Source: Candidatus Egerieicola pullicola (GTDB taxonomy: Bacteria; Bacillota; Clostridia; Oscillospirales; Ruminococcaceae). From it: 19,817 bases of DNA. Within the stretch, counting starts at the first letter, position 1, and every line of letters starts with the position of its first letter. Position numbers and translations under genes: made by a program. Below the pieces are notes generated by a model. The model had not been told where the DNA came from and ran no database searches. It worked only from the letters and a program-made list of their open reading frames with translations. Positions 12,957 through 19,647 of this stretch are shown piece by piece. Location: positions 1 through 19,817 of the forward strand of contig DVGY01000031.1 of NCBI GenBank assembly GCA_018712465.1. The letters run 5' to 3'.

Positions 12957-13610
12957 ATGAGATCCAAATCCGTTTTAATGTTAGGCATGGGCTTTTTCGG
13001 ACAGCACATGGCGGAAAAGCTGATCCAGATGGGCCACGATGTGCTGGCCATTGAGCAGGACGCTACCCGAGCCAACCAGGTGGCGGAGATCATCCCCAAC
13101 ATCCAGATCGGGGACGCCACTGACAAGCAGCTCATTGCGGGACTGGGGGTGCGCAACTTTGATTTGTGCGTGGTCACCATTGGCCAGAGCTTCCAGCATT
13201 CCCTGATGGCCACCACCCTGCTGAAGGATTCCGGAGCCAAATTTGTAGTGAGCCGTGCCATCGACAGCGTCCACGAGCAGTTTTTGCTGCGCAACGGCGC
13301 CGATGCAGTGGTATATCCGGAACGGCTGGCAGGGGAACGGGCCGCCATTCGCTACAGCATGGACACTATCTTCGACTATATCCAGCTTTCCGACGACTAC
13401 TCCATCGTGGAGGCGCCGGTGCCGGAAGGATGGAAGGGGAAAAGCATCCAGGACCTGGGCATCCGACGGAAACAGCAGATCAACGTGCTGGCAGTGAAGC
13501 GGGGCAAGCAGGTTACCCCGGTCACCGACCCCAGCTACCAGTTTTCCGGGGATGAAACGGTGATTATGATGGGTAGCGAAAAGAATTTAAAGAAAGTGCT
13601 GCATTTTTAA
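12957..13610 (+). CDS. ktrA: KtrA/TrkA-type regulator of K+ uptake (RCK protein)
   Basis: Encodes 217 residues from ATG 12957, with AAGGAG 8 nt upstream. Residues 1-125 are an RCK_N (TrkA-N) Rossmann domain with the glycine motif LGMGFFG at about 9-15, an acidic IEQD at the end of the second strand, and GDATD at about 50. Residues 140-217 are an RCK_C domain, from YSIVEAPVPEGWKGKSIQDL to the MGSEKNLKKV end. The size is that of B. subtilis KtrA (about 222). It forms an octameric ring beneath KtrB, opens or closes the channel on binding ATP or ADP, and in Firmicutes is inhibited by c-di-AMP at the RCK_C dimer interface (family knowledge). It follows ktrB in the same direction and has a strong terminator. 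Confidence 0.93.
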   Translation: MRSKSVLMLGMGFFGQHMAEKLIQMGHDVLAIEQDATRANQVAEIIPNIQIGDATDKQLIAGLGVRNFDLCVVTIGQSFQHSLMATTLLKDSGAKFVVSRAIDSVHEQFLLRNGADAVVYPERLAGERAAIRYSMDTIFDYIQLSDDYSIVEAPVPEGWKGKSIQDLGIRRKQQINVLAVKRGKQVTPVTDPSYQFSGDETVIMMGSEKNLKKVLHF

Positions 13611-13630
13611 ACAACAACCAGTAAGAGTTC

Positions 13631-13657
13631 GGGCCGGTGGACAAAACCGGCCCTTTT
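13631..13657 (+). terminator. Intrinsic terminator after ktrA
   Basis: Perfect 8-bp stem GGGCCGGT / ACCGGCCC with loop GGACAAA, followed by TTTT. Confidence 0.9.
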
Positions 13658-13740
13658 CCTGTTTCATTTTAGCTGTTTTGGACTTGGCGCCGGGACGGAC
13701 CTACTTCTCGGAAAAAATATTGCAAATTCAAGATTTGCTC

Positions 13741-13769
13741 TTGCATTCTTTCCCCAACCCGACTATAAT
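13741..13769 (+). promoter_or_regulatory. Promoter of the AEC transporter gene
   Basis: TTGCAT (13741-13746), 17 nt, TATAAT (13764-13769). Its position excludes the earliest in-frame ATG codons as starts. Confidence 0.85.
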
Positions 13770-13835
13770 TTGTTCTGGCAAAAATTTTGGCAAATGAACT
13801 TACATTATTTTGGAAAAGGAAAGAAGGACGTTACT

Positions 13836-14762
13836 TTGGAAAACACACTCATTATTCTCCAGCAGATCGCCATTATGTTTCTGCTGCTGGCGGTGGGATG
13901 GATCTGCGCCAAGATCCACCTGCTTACCCCGCACGGCACCGGCCAGCTCTCTTCTATCGTGCTCTATGTGGTCAACCCCATGGTGATTATCTCCACCTTC
14001 CAGACCGACTTTGACGCCTCCAAGTTCTCCAACCTGGGACTGGTGTTTTTGCTCAGTGCGGTAAGCTATGCTTTGATGATCCTGTTGTTCCACCGGATTT
14101 TGCCCAATAAACCTTGGGAAAACCGAGGAGTGGAGCGGTTCGCCGCCATCTACGGCAACTGCGGCTTTATGGGTATCCCCCTGGTGCAGAGCCTGTTTGG
14201 AGCGGACGGGGTGTTCTACCTTACCGCCTTTTTTGCCGCCTTTACTGTCTTTAACTGGACTCACGGTGTGCTGCTGATGGCGGGGAAGGTAAACCGCACC
14301 GAGACCATCAAAGCCCTGTGCAACCCTTCCTTGATCTGCACCATCATCGGGGTGCTGTTGTACGTGCTGCAGTTGAAGCTTCCCTCCATCCCCATGACCG
14401 TAATCAACGATCTGTCGGATATGAACACGCCCTTGGCCATGCTGGTCAGCGGAGCGGCGGTGGCTCAGACCAAGCTGCTGGACTGCTTTATTCACCTGCG
14501 CAGTTACTTTATCAGCGCCCTGCGGCTGCTGGCGGCTCCGGCCATCGCCCTGTTGCTGGTGGCGTTTATCCCCATGGATCCGGTGGCCAAAACCACCTTG
14601 GTGATCCTCTCCGGCACTCCGGTGGCCAGTTCCACCACTCTGTTTGCCATCCGTTACCGGCGGGACAGCCAGGTGGCGGCCCAGATGTTCACCCTGTCCA
14701 CTTTGCTTAGCGCCGTCAGCCTGCCGGTGCTGACCCTGGTGTGCGGATTGATCATTCACTAA
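13836..14762 (+). CDS. AEC (auxin efflux carrier) family transporter
   Basis: Encodes 308 residues. TTG 13836 is chosen because AGAAGGA lies 7 nt upstream, while the in-frame starts at 13770 and 13794 lie on or just after the promoter and have no ribosome site. About ten hydrophobic helices are arranged as two five-helix halves. The first half has VVNPMVIISTF (broken helix with Asn-Pro) and YGNCGFMGIPL (the NxGFMGIP signature of PF03547). The second half has DMNTPLAMLVSGAAVA and SGTPVASSTTLFA. Bacterial members include malate/malonate and other carboxylate or amino-acid-derived permeases; substrate cannot be told here. It is a single-gene unit. The terminator that follows has the same arms and loop as the one after cdaR. 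Confidence 0.88.
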   Translation: MENTLIILQQIAIMFLLLAVGWICAKIHLLTPHGTGQLSSIVLYVVNPMVIISTFQTDFDASKFSNLGLVFLLSAVSYALMILLFHRILPNKPWENRGVERFAAIYGNCGFMGIPLVQSLFGADGVFYLTAFFAAFTVFNWTHGVLLMAGKVNRTETIKALCNPSLICTIIGVLLYVLQLKLPSIPMTVINDLSDMNTPLAMLVSGAAVAQTKLLDCFIHLRSYFISALRLLAAPAIALLLVAFIPMDPVAKTTLVILSGTPVASSTTLFAIRYRRDSQVAAQMFTLSTLLSAVSLPVLTLVCGLIIH

Positions 14763-14778
14763 ATCGAATCATTTGATT

Positions 14779-14809
14779 GAGAGCTGCTTTCGGGCGGCTC
14801 TCTTTTTTT
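14779..14809 (+). terminator. Intrinsic terminator after AEC gene (cassette-boundary type)
   Basis: GAGAGCTGC / GCGGCTCTC with loop TTTCGG and seven T. Stem and loop are identical to the terminator at 18585-18614, and the arms match the one at 543-573. Confidence 0.92.
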
Positions 14810-14891
14810 GCAGGGTAAGGCCTTCCTCAGGACGAGAGGGGAATGGAAAGGAACAAGCCTCATCATTTTTTGAAATAGAAAAAGGGTTTTG

Positions 14892-14965
14892 GAGGAAACT
14901 ACATAAAATGTAATAAAATTTTGTGTAATATTTCGATTGTTTTTATAAAATATTTTTGCTATGAT
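14892..14965 (+). promoter_or_regulatory. Promoter P3 of the C'' cassette with upstream direct repeats
   Basis: TTGTTT (14937-14942), 17 nt, TATGAT (14960-14965). Upstream is CATAAAATGTAATAAAATTT, two ATAAAAT boxes with a 10-bp period. It is homologous to the promoters at 663-691 and 18747-18775. Confidence 0.8.
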
Positions 14966-15113
14966 AAAGACAAGAACATCGACATAAAAACGGCAATCTA
15001 CCCAAAAGGATAGACCAAAACTGGGAAGGAGGAGAGTTCCATGTCCATTCTAAAACAGATTTCAGTCATTGCAACCAAATGGGCCTCTGCCTAGTTTCAG
15101 GAGCGTGATAACA
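14966..15113 (+). promoter_or_regulatory. Leader L3 of the C'' cassette
   Basis: It keeps the cassette plan: GACATAAAAACGGCAA near the start, a hairpin TCTACCC / GGATAGA with loop AAAA and one mismatch (14997-15014), a strong GGAAGGAGGAGAG ribosome site (15024-15036), then an upstream ATG (15041). The C'' Shine-Dalgarno GGAG lies in the loop of GTTTCA-GGAGCG-TGA(T)AAC (15094-15112). The stop codon of the upstream ORF overlaps the 5' arm of this hairpin, so a terminating ribosome would disturb it. Translational coupling or attenuation is inferred. Confidence 0.55.
15041..15094 (+). CDS. Upstream ORF/leader peptide of C'' (17 residues)
   Basis: ATG-to-TAG ORF encoding MSILKQISVIATKWASA, 4 nt after a very strong AAGGAGGAGAG ribosome site, and ending 19 nt before the C'' start. 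In the other leader copies the same start position reads RTG-GGC-TGA and ends after two codons. It may be a regulatory leader peptide. Alternatively, it is a decayed start of a B gene, since B begins MSKRKQILLI with partly matching codons. The strength of the ribosome site compared with that of C'' suggests that it is translated more than C'' itself. Confidence 0.5.
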   Translation: MSILKQISVIATKWASA

Positions 15114-16217
15114 ATGACCTTGACGAAAAAAAGAAAAAAGATTTTACTCATCGCCCTTCCCGCGGCGGTGGTGGTGATTGCGGCGGCAATGACTGCGGCG
15201 GTTCTGCTATTGAGCCGTTTTTCCTCTGTTGTTCCTTGGCAGCTGCAAAACATCAGTCAGTACAACGGCACCGGAAAGACGGAATACGCCATTGCCAACG
15301 GACTGGAGTCCAATGCTGAATTGCCTCAACCCATGCCCTTTTACGCATTTACTCCGCCGGAAGGATACACCCACACTGAAAATGCTCAGGAAACTGCCAA
15401 CCGGTATTCCACTCACTATTACGATGAATATAAAACATCGGACGGAGAGAAGATCATCTCCTTGACCCAGCAGCCGGCCTTTGTGTCTTGGCGCTATTCG
15501 GCAGAAGGCAGCTACCAAGAGGTTCAGTTTGGAGACACCAAGGTGGTTTGCCGGATGGGAGATGAGGATGCCACGGCCATTTGGATTCACGACCAAACGC
15601 TATTGACCCTTTTCGTCAATCAACACCTGGATGAAAACCAACTGTTGGAACTGGTGAGTCGGATAGACTATGAAAATCTTCGTCAGCCAATTTATTCTCC
15701 GTGGGAGTTCCACTGGGGCAGCTATGTCGAAACTGTGGTAGATAATGAGGGGGAAGATGTTATCCAAACCTCTTCCAAGTATTATGAAATCACCGGCAAT
15801 CCTCAGCTTCCGGAACAAATTCAGTATTACGGTTATGCGCAGCCGCCGGAAGGATTTGAGTTGAATCAGCGATTGACGGAATTGAATTCGCAGGATGGCT
15901 ATTGGATGGAGTTTTACACCGGCGAAGAGGCGGAATTTAATATCAGCACGAGAGTGACCGGCATGCAAGTATTTGACGACATACGAAGAGAAGATCTAAA
16001 CAATCATGATCTGATTCAGGAGATCACTGTTAAAGGCAATCAAGGCTGGTACCACCAAAGCGATACCGGGGCGGAGCTGGTGTTTGTCATCGATTACCTC
16101 ATTGTGGACATGGTCTACGAAGGGGAAATCACCCAAGAAGAAATGCTCTCCCTGGCGGAAAGCCTGGTGCAAAAACCCCTGGAGGAAGAAGCTTCCTCCA
16201 CGCTTTCCTCGGAATAA
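15114..16217 (+). CDS. Gene C'': membrane-anchored DUF4367-like paralogue, solitary
   Basis: Encodes 367 residues from ATG 15114; AGGAG ends 10 nt upstream. The open frame back to 15069 overlaps the upstream ORF and is not used. The start MTLTKKRKKILLIALPAAVVVI is nearly the same as that of C, giving one membrane anchor (about residues 8-32). Two extracytoplasmic lobes follow. Lobe 1 has MPFYAFTPPEGY, THYYDEYKTSDGEKIISLTQ and LLELVSRIDY. Lobe 2 has NPQLPEQIQYYGYAQPPEGFEL and ITQEEMLSLAESL. These track the landmarks in C and C' and recall DUF4367. Unlike the first block, this copy has no A or B gene; the C gene follows the cassette promoter and leader directly, as if A-B had been lost or never gained. 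It has its own terminator and sits between a transporter gene and cdaA. Confidence 0.82.
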   Translation: MTLTKKRKKILLIALPAAVVVIAAAMTAAVLLLSRFSSVVPWQLQNISQYNGTGKTEYAIANGLESNAELPQPMPFYAFTPPEGYTHTENAQETANRYSTHYYDEYKTSDGEKIISLTQQPAFVSWRYSAEGSYQEVQFGDTKVVCRMGDEDATAIWIHDQTLLTLFVNQHLDENQLLELVSRIDYENLRQPIYSPWEFHWGSYVETVVDNEGEDVIQTSSKYYEITGNPQLPEQIQYYGYAQPPEGFELNQRLTELNSQDGYWMEFYTGEEAEFNISTRVTGMQVFDDIRREDLNNHDLIQEITVKGNQGWYHQSDTGAELVFVIDYLIVDMVYEGEITQEEMLSLAESLVQKPLEEEASSTLSSE

Positions 16218-16222
16218 TCAAT

Positions 16223-16254
16223 GGGAGCTGCCCTGGTGGCGGCTCTCTTTTTTT
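16223..16254 (+). terminator. Intrinsic terminator after C''
   Basis: GGGAGCTGCC / GGCGGCTCTC with loop CTGGT, then seven T. It begins 5 nt after the C'' stop and shares the GAGCTGC/GCGGCTC core with the cassette-boundary terminators. Confidence 0.85.
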
Positions 16255-16277
16255 GCGCCCTGCTTTTGGGAGAGAGG

Positions 16278-16306
16278 TTGCATTTTTTTCTGTTTCTTGA
16301 TACAAT
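16278..16306 (+). promoter_or_regulatory. Promoter of cdaA-cdaR
   Basis: TTGCAT (16278-16283), 17 nt, TACAAT (16301-16306). Confidence 0.8.
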
Positions 16307-16361
16307 AAAAGTAAACAAAACCCCCAGATTCAACGACAAAAAAGAGAGGAAATTAGAGGCC

Positions 16362-17279
16362 ATGGGAAGCTTTTTTCAGGACACCTGGCTGGGGCTGGTC
16401 AGCGTGGTCAAAAACTTCAATCCCATTATTGATGTGTTGGATATTCTGGTGATTTCCTTCATCATCTATAAGGGGATCCAACTGGTACGGGAGACCCGGG
16501 CGGAACAACTGCTCAAGGGCATCCTGCTGATCTTAGTCATCACCTTGGCGGCCTTTTTGCTGAACATGAAGACCCTCAACTTCCTGATGAGCAATATCCT
16601 GCAAATCGGTATCTTCGCTTTGATCGTGCTGTTCCAGCCGGAGATTCGCCGGGCGCTGGAACGATTGGGAAGGGCCAGGATGGGCAATGTGTTTACGGCG
16701 GAAAACGCCCGTCACGCCGGGGAGTGGGAGCCGGTGATTCCCATTATTGTATCGGCGGTGGACCGGCTGAGCAAAACCGTCACCGGGGCCTTGATTGTCA
16801 TTGAACGGCAGATCAAATTGGGAGAACAGATCGCCACCGGGGTGATATTAAACGCTACCCCCAGTGTGGAGCTGTTCGGCAATATCTTCTATAATAAAAC
16901 CCCTCTCCACGATGGGGCGGTGATTATGCGGGACGGTCAGATTTTGGCGGCAGCCTGCTTTCTGCCCAAGCCCCAGAAGGAAGAGCTGATTGCCACCCAC
17001 TTCGGCAGCCGTCACCGGGCCGCCATCGGCATGAGCGAAGTCAGCGATGCCATTGTGATTGTGGTCAGTGAGGAAACCGGCACGGTGTCGGTAGTGGTGG
17101 ACGGTAAAATGGAGCGGGGATTTGACTCCGCCCGCCTGACCCGGTATCTGCAAGCCAACCTGATCGGCAGCGGTGAAAATGACAAGAGCGTTCGGGACAC
17201 CGTGGTGAACCGGCTGCTGCGTAAGGGCAAAAAGCCCAAGCGGAAAAAGAATCCCAAGCAGGAGGAGAAGGACGGATGA
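16362..17279 (+). CDS. cdaA: CdaA-type membrane diadenylate cyclase
   Basis: Encodes 305 residues from ATG 16362. The ribosome site is not ideal: AGAGG at 16345-16349 is 12 nt away, and another at 16355-16359 is only 2 nt away. The frame upstream of this ATG covers a terminator and the promoter. Three N-terminal helices (about residues 15-100) match CdaA. The DisA_N/DAC catalytic domain follows, with HDGAVI (DGA motif, about residue 183) and SRHRAAIG (RHR motif, about 217), both needed to join two ATP into c-di-AMP. The Lys-rich tail after residue 280 is usual for the family. c-di-AMP controls K+ uptake, including KtrA encoded in this window, and cell-wall homeostasis. The ATG of cdaR overlaps the cdaA stop (ATGA), so the two are translationally coupled. 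Confidence 0.95.
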   Translation: MGSFFQDTWLGLVSVVKNFNPIIDVLDILVISFIIYKGIQLVRETRAEQLLKGILLILVITLAAFLLNMKTLNFLMSNILQIGIFALIVLFQPEIRRALERLGRARMGNVFTAENARHAGEWEPVIPIIVSAVDRLSKTVTGALIVIERQIKLGEQIATGVILNATPSVELFGNIFYNKTPLHDGAVIMRDGQILAAACFLPKPQKEELIATHFGSRHRAAIGMSEVSDAIVIVVSEETGTVSVVVDGKMERGFDSARLTRYLQANLIGSGENDKSVRDTVVNRLLRKGKKPKRKKNPKQEEKDG

Positions 17280-18556
17280 AAAAGTTCGATGCACAACGGT
17301 TTTTCTCTTCCAAACGGGTGCTGATGATATTGTCTCTGCTGCTGGGCATTATTGCTTGGCTGACAGTGTCCCTGGTGGTGGACCCCAACGTCACCACCCA
17401 GATTGACGGGATTCCGGTGCAGGTGGAGCTCACCGGTTCCGCCCAGCTCAACGGGCTGGATGTGGTGGACCAGCAGGACCTGGTGGTCAGCGCCCAGATT
17501 ACCGGCGCCATTTATACTGTGGGCAACCTGACAGCGGATGACTTTACCGCTACGGTGGATGCCAGCGACATCTCTGAACCCGGCACCTATCAGTTGGATG
17601 TAACGGTGGTGAAAAACAACACCCACGACGAAACCTATAATGTAGACTATCCGGTGCAGTCCACGGTGAACGTGACCCTGGACCGGTTTGAGGAAGCCAG
17701 CTTTTTGGTGGAAGCCAGCGTCTCCAACAAGACGGTGGGCTTGGAAGGCACCTTTATGGGCGAATTGGTCAGCAATCCCACTACCGTCACCCTGACCGGC
17801 CCTGCTGCCGAGATCGAACAGATCCAGCGAGTGGTGCTGGAAAATACCGACTCCATGACCCTGACCAAGAGCACCACTGTTTCCGGCAGCTTTGTGTTCT
17901 ACGACGAAAACGACGCCCGTTTGGAACAGAGCGGCAACGTCACCGCCGATGCAGTGGATCCTCGGATCACCATTCCGGTGTACCGCCGGGAAAGCCTGCC
18001 CTTGACCTTTGACTATATCAATGTGCCCAGCGGGCTGGATGTGGATCGGTTAAACTACTCCATGAGCAACGAAACCATCTCGGTAGGGGTGCCGGTGGAT
18101 AGTGGCACCACCCCTGATTCCATCAGCTTGGGGCAGATTGACGTGCGGAACATCCTTCAGGATTACAGCTACACCTTTGAGGTGAGCCTGCCTTCCGGTT
18201 ATCTGAATCTCAGCGGGCTGCAGCAGGTTACGGTGACCTTTACCGACGAGTTGGACAGCACTGTGTTGGCGGGCACCAACATCGTCACCGCCAACCGGCC
18301 TTCCGACTACACCATCACTGTCAACACCGACCGGGTCAGCAGTATCACCTTTGTGGGGCTGCCTCAGGACATCGCCGGACTGACCAGCGACGATGTGGTG
18401 GTAACCCTGGACTTTGCCAACGTCCGCTTGACCCAAGGAGAACAGCGAGTTCGAGCTTCCATCAGCCTGAACAACGGCGCTATGGCTTGGGCGGTGGGAG
18501 AATATTATGTTCCGGTCACCGCCATCCAGAGCTTCGGAGCCTCCACTTCTGGGTAA
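17276..18556 (+). CDS. cdaR: CdaR (YbbR-domain) regulator of CdaA
   Basis: Encodes 426 residues from ATG 17276, in a 4-nt overlap with cdaA. A short cytoplasmic start (MKKFDAQRFF) precedes one helix (about residues 14-35). The extracytoplasmic part follows, made of repeated beta-rich YbbR domains of 75-90 residues, with recurring elements such as PVQVELTG, TVTLTGPAAEIEQI, IPVYRRESLPLTFDY and ITFVGLPQDIAGL. About four units can be traced, as in B. subtilis CdaR (483 residues). CdaR binds CdaA in the membrane and tunes c-di-AMP synthesis (family knowledge). In many Firmicutes glmM follows as the third gene; here a terminator and the A'' cassette follow instead. The C-terminus (SFGASTSG) is low complexity. 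Confidence 0.93.
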   Translation: MKKFDAQRFFSSKRVLMILSLLLGIIAWLTVSLVVDPNVTTQIDGIPVQVELTGSAQLNGLDVVDQQDLVVSAQITGAIYTVGNLTADDFTATVDASDISEPGTYQLDVTVVKNNTHDETYNVDYPVQSTVNVTLDRFEEASFLVEASVSNKTVGLEGTFMGELVSNPTTVTLTGPAAEIEQIQRVVLENTDSMTLTKSTTVSGSFVFYDENDARLEQSGNVTADAVDPRITIPVYRRESLPLTFDYINVPSGLDVDRLNYSMSNETISVGVPVDSGTTPDSISLGQIDVRNILQDYSYTFEVSLPSGYLNLSGLQQVTVTFTDELDSTVLAGTNIVTANRPSDYTITVNTDRVSSITFVGLPQDIAGLTSDDVVVTLDFANVRLTQGEQRVRASISLNNGAMAWAVGEYYVPVTAIQSFGASTSG

Positions 18557-18584
18557 GGTACAGGAAAAACAAATTGAAATTTCA

Positions 18585-18614
18585 GAGAGCTGCTTTCGGG
18601 CGGCTCTCTTTTTT
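18585..18614 (+). terminator. Intrinsic terminator after cdaR (cassette-boundary type)
   Basis: GAGAGCTGC / GCGGCTCTC, loop TTTCGG, six T; the same stem and loop as 14779-14802, although the upstream genes are unrelated. Confidence 0.92.
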
Positions 18615-18701
18615 GGGCAGGCTTCTTTTTCAATCGGTGAAAAGAAAGGGAAAGATCTCTTTCATAATAGAAAAAAGAAATAAAAAAGAAAAACGATTTT
18701 G

Positions 18702-18775
18702 GAGGAATTTCCATAAAATTCAATAAAATTTTGTGCAGAATGATTGTTGTTTTTAGAGATGTTTTCTGTTATGAT
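18702..18775 (+). promoter_or_regulatory. Promoter P4 of the A'' cassette with upstream direct repeats
   Basis: TTGTTT (18747-18752), 17 nt, TATGAT (18770-18775). Upstream, CATAAAATTCAATAAAATTT gives two ATAAAAT boxes with a 10-bp period, followed by TTGTGCAGAATGATTG as in P1. Confidence 0.8.
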
Positions 18776-18930
18776 AAAAGCAAGGACGTAGACAGAAAAA
18801 CGGCAAGGCCGTTTACACGATAGATTCAAATTAGAAAGGAGGAGAGTCCCGTGGGCTGATTGGTTTCGCACCCGACCCCTGTTCATTGGTGGCACCGAAA
18901 CCCTACCAAGCGTACAAGGAGGTACGAAAG
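18776..18930 (+). promoter_or_regulatory. Leader L4 of the A'' cassette (mosaic)
   Basis: The 5' hairpin AAACGGC-AAG-GCCGTTT (18798-18814) and AAAGGAGG with GTG-GGC-TGA (18851-18859) match L1. From about 18867 the sequence matches L2 instead. It has a stem GGTTTCG / CGAAACC (18862-18868 with 18896-18902), an inner helix CACC / GGTG (18869-18872 with 18888-18891), and CGTAC-AAGGAG-GTACG (18911-18926) with the Shine-Dalgarno in its loop. The CACC/GGTG helix is CGCC/GGCG in L2, a compensatory pair. Confidence 0.6.
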
Positions 18931-18944
18931 ATGAAAAAATAAAA

Positions 18945-19592
18945 TTGTTAAAAAGAGCATTGGCGGCCGTTTTGACCATGACCATGGCCCTTTGTACGGT
19001 GCCTATGACAGCCTTTGCAGCGGAAGCGCCGGCAGAAACAGCTCCGGTAAAAGCTACCTATTGGCTGAATGAGCCACAGGAAGAAAGCACCCAGGTGCGT
19101 GTCGGAGCAACCATGCTGAACGTCCCCACGGAAGATCTGGAAAATGGCACTGTGATCGCCATTTTCAAGGACACCCAAGGGGAATACCTGGCAGTGGATT
19201 TGAACGACCAGGCGGCGCTGGCGGCGATTGATCCAGAGATTTTGTATTTTTATAATCGCACGATTCAAATGTATTTGACCAGAACCGGAGGCAATCAGTT
19301 TTCCATTAGATTCTATGTAACAGGTGCATCAACATTCAGCCGTCTTACCGGAAGTGCTTATGTAAAGGAATACACCACTTCTTTAACTAGTCTGTTTTAT
19401 GAAAGCGGCAATTTAGTAACGAAGCCGTCAGGTCTCACTAGCGATTCTTTTTACAGCTCTTTACGTTCCTTTACGTACACAGGCAGTAATGCAGAACTCA
19501 ACGTTGGTTTGCGAGGCGGGGCGGTTTATTTGACCAATGGTCAAAAAATTGATCTGCCGTACGATAGTTCTGGATATTTGTCTCCGAAATGA
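18945..19592 (+). CDS. Gene A'': near-identical paralogue of A with a frameshift at its start
   Basis: The ribosome site GGAGG (18918-18922) points to ATG 18931, but that frame reads ATG-AAA-AAA-TAA and stops at once. The coding frame of the A family is one base out and is open from TTG 18945. One extra A in the A6 tract after the ATG would give MKKIKLLKRALAA and restore the family start. As written, the protein could be made only by re-initiation at TTG, 2 nt after the TAA, giving 215 residues and a shortened but still plausible signal peptide. The remainder is intact and ends YLSPK exactly like A. The first 90 residues of the mature part are almost unchanged from A; changes cluster in about residues 95-130 and 155-175. 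It is phase-variable, freshly inactivated, or contains a sequence error. Confidence 0.75.
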   Translation: MLKRALAAVLTMTMALCTVPMTAFAAEAPAETAPVKATYWLNEPQEESTQVRVGATMLNVPTEDLENGTVIAIFKDTQGEYLAVDLNDQAALAAIDPEILYFYNRTIQMYLTRTGGNQFSIRFYVTGASTFSRLTGSAYVKEYTTSLTSLFYESGNLVTKPSGLTSDSFYSSLRSFTYTGSNAELNVGLRGGAVYLTNGQKIDLPYDSSGYLSPK

Positions 19593-19647
19593 TCTTTTGT
19601 TCTAGCGTTTCTTTTCAAGAAAAACTAAAGAATGAAAGGATGATCCC

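Noticed and set aside
18948..19030. Lipoprotein signal in A'' (Cys in ALCTVPMTAFA)
   Set aside because: The residues before the Cys do not fit a lipobox and a normal signal peptidase I site (PMTAFA) follows; A has Gly at that position.
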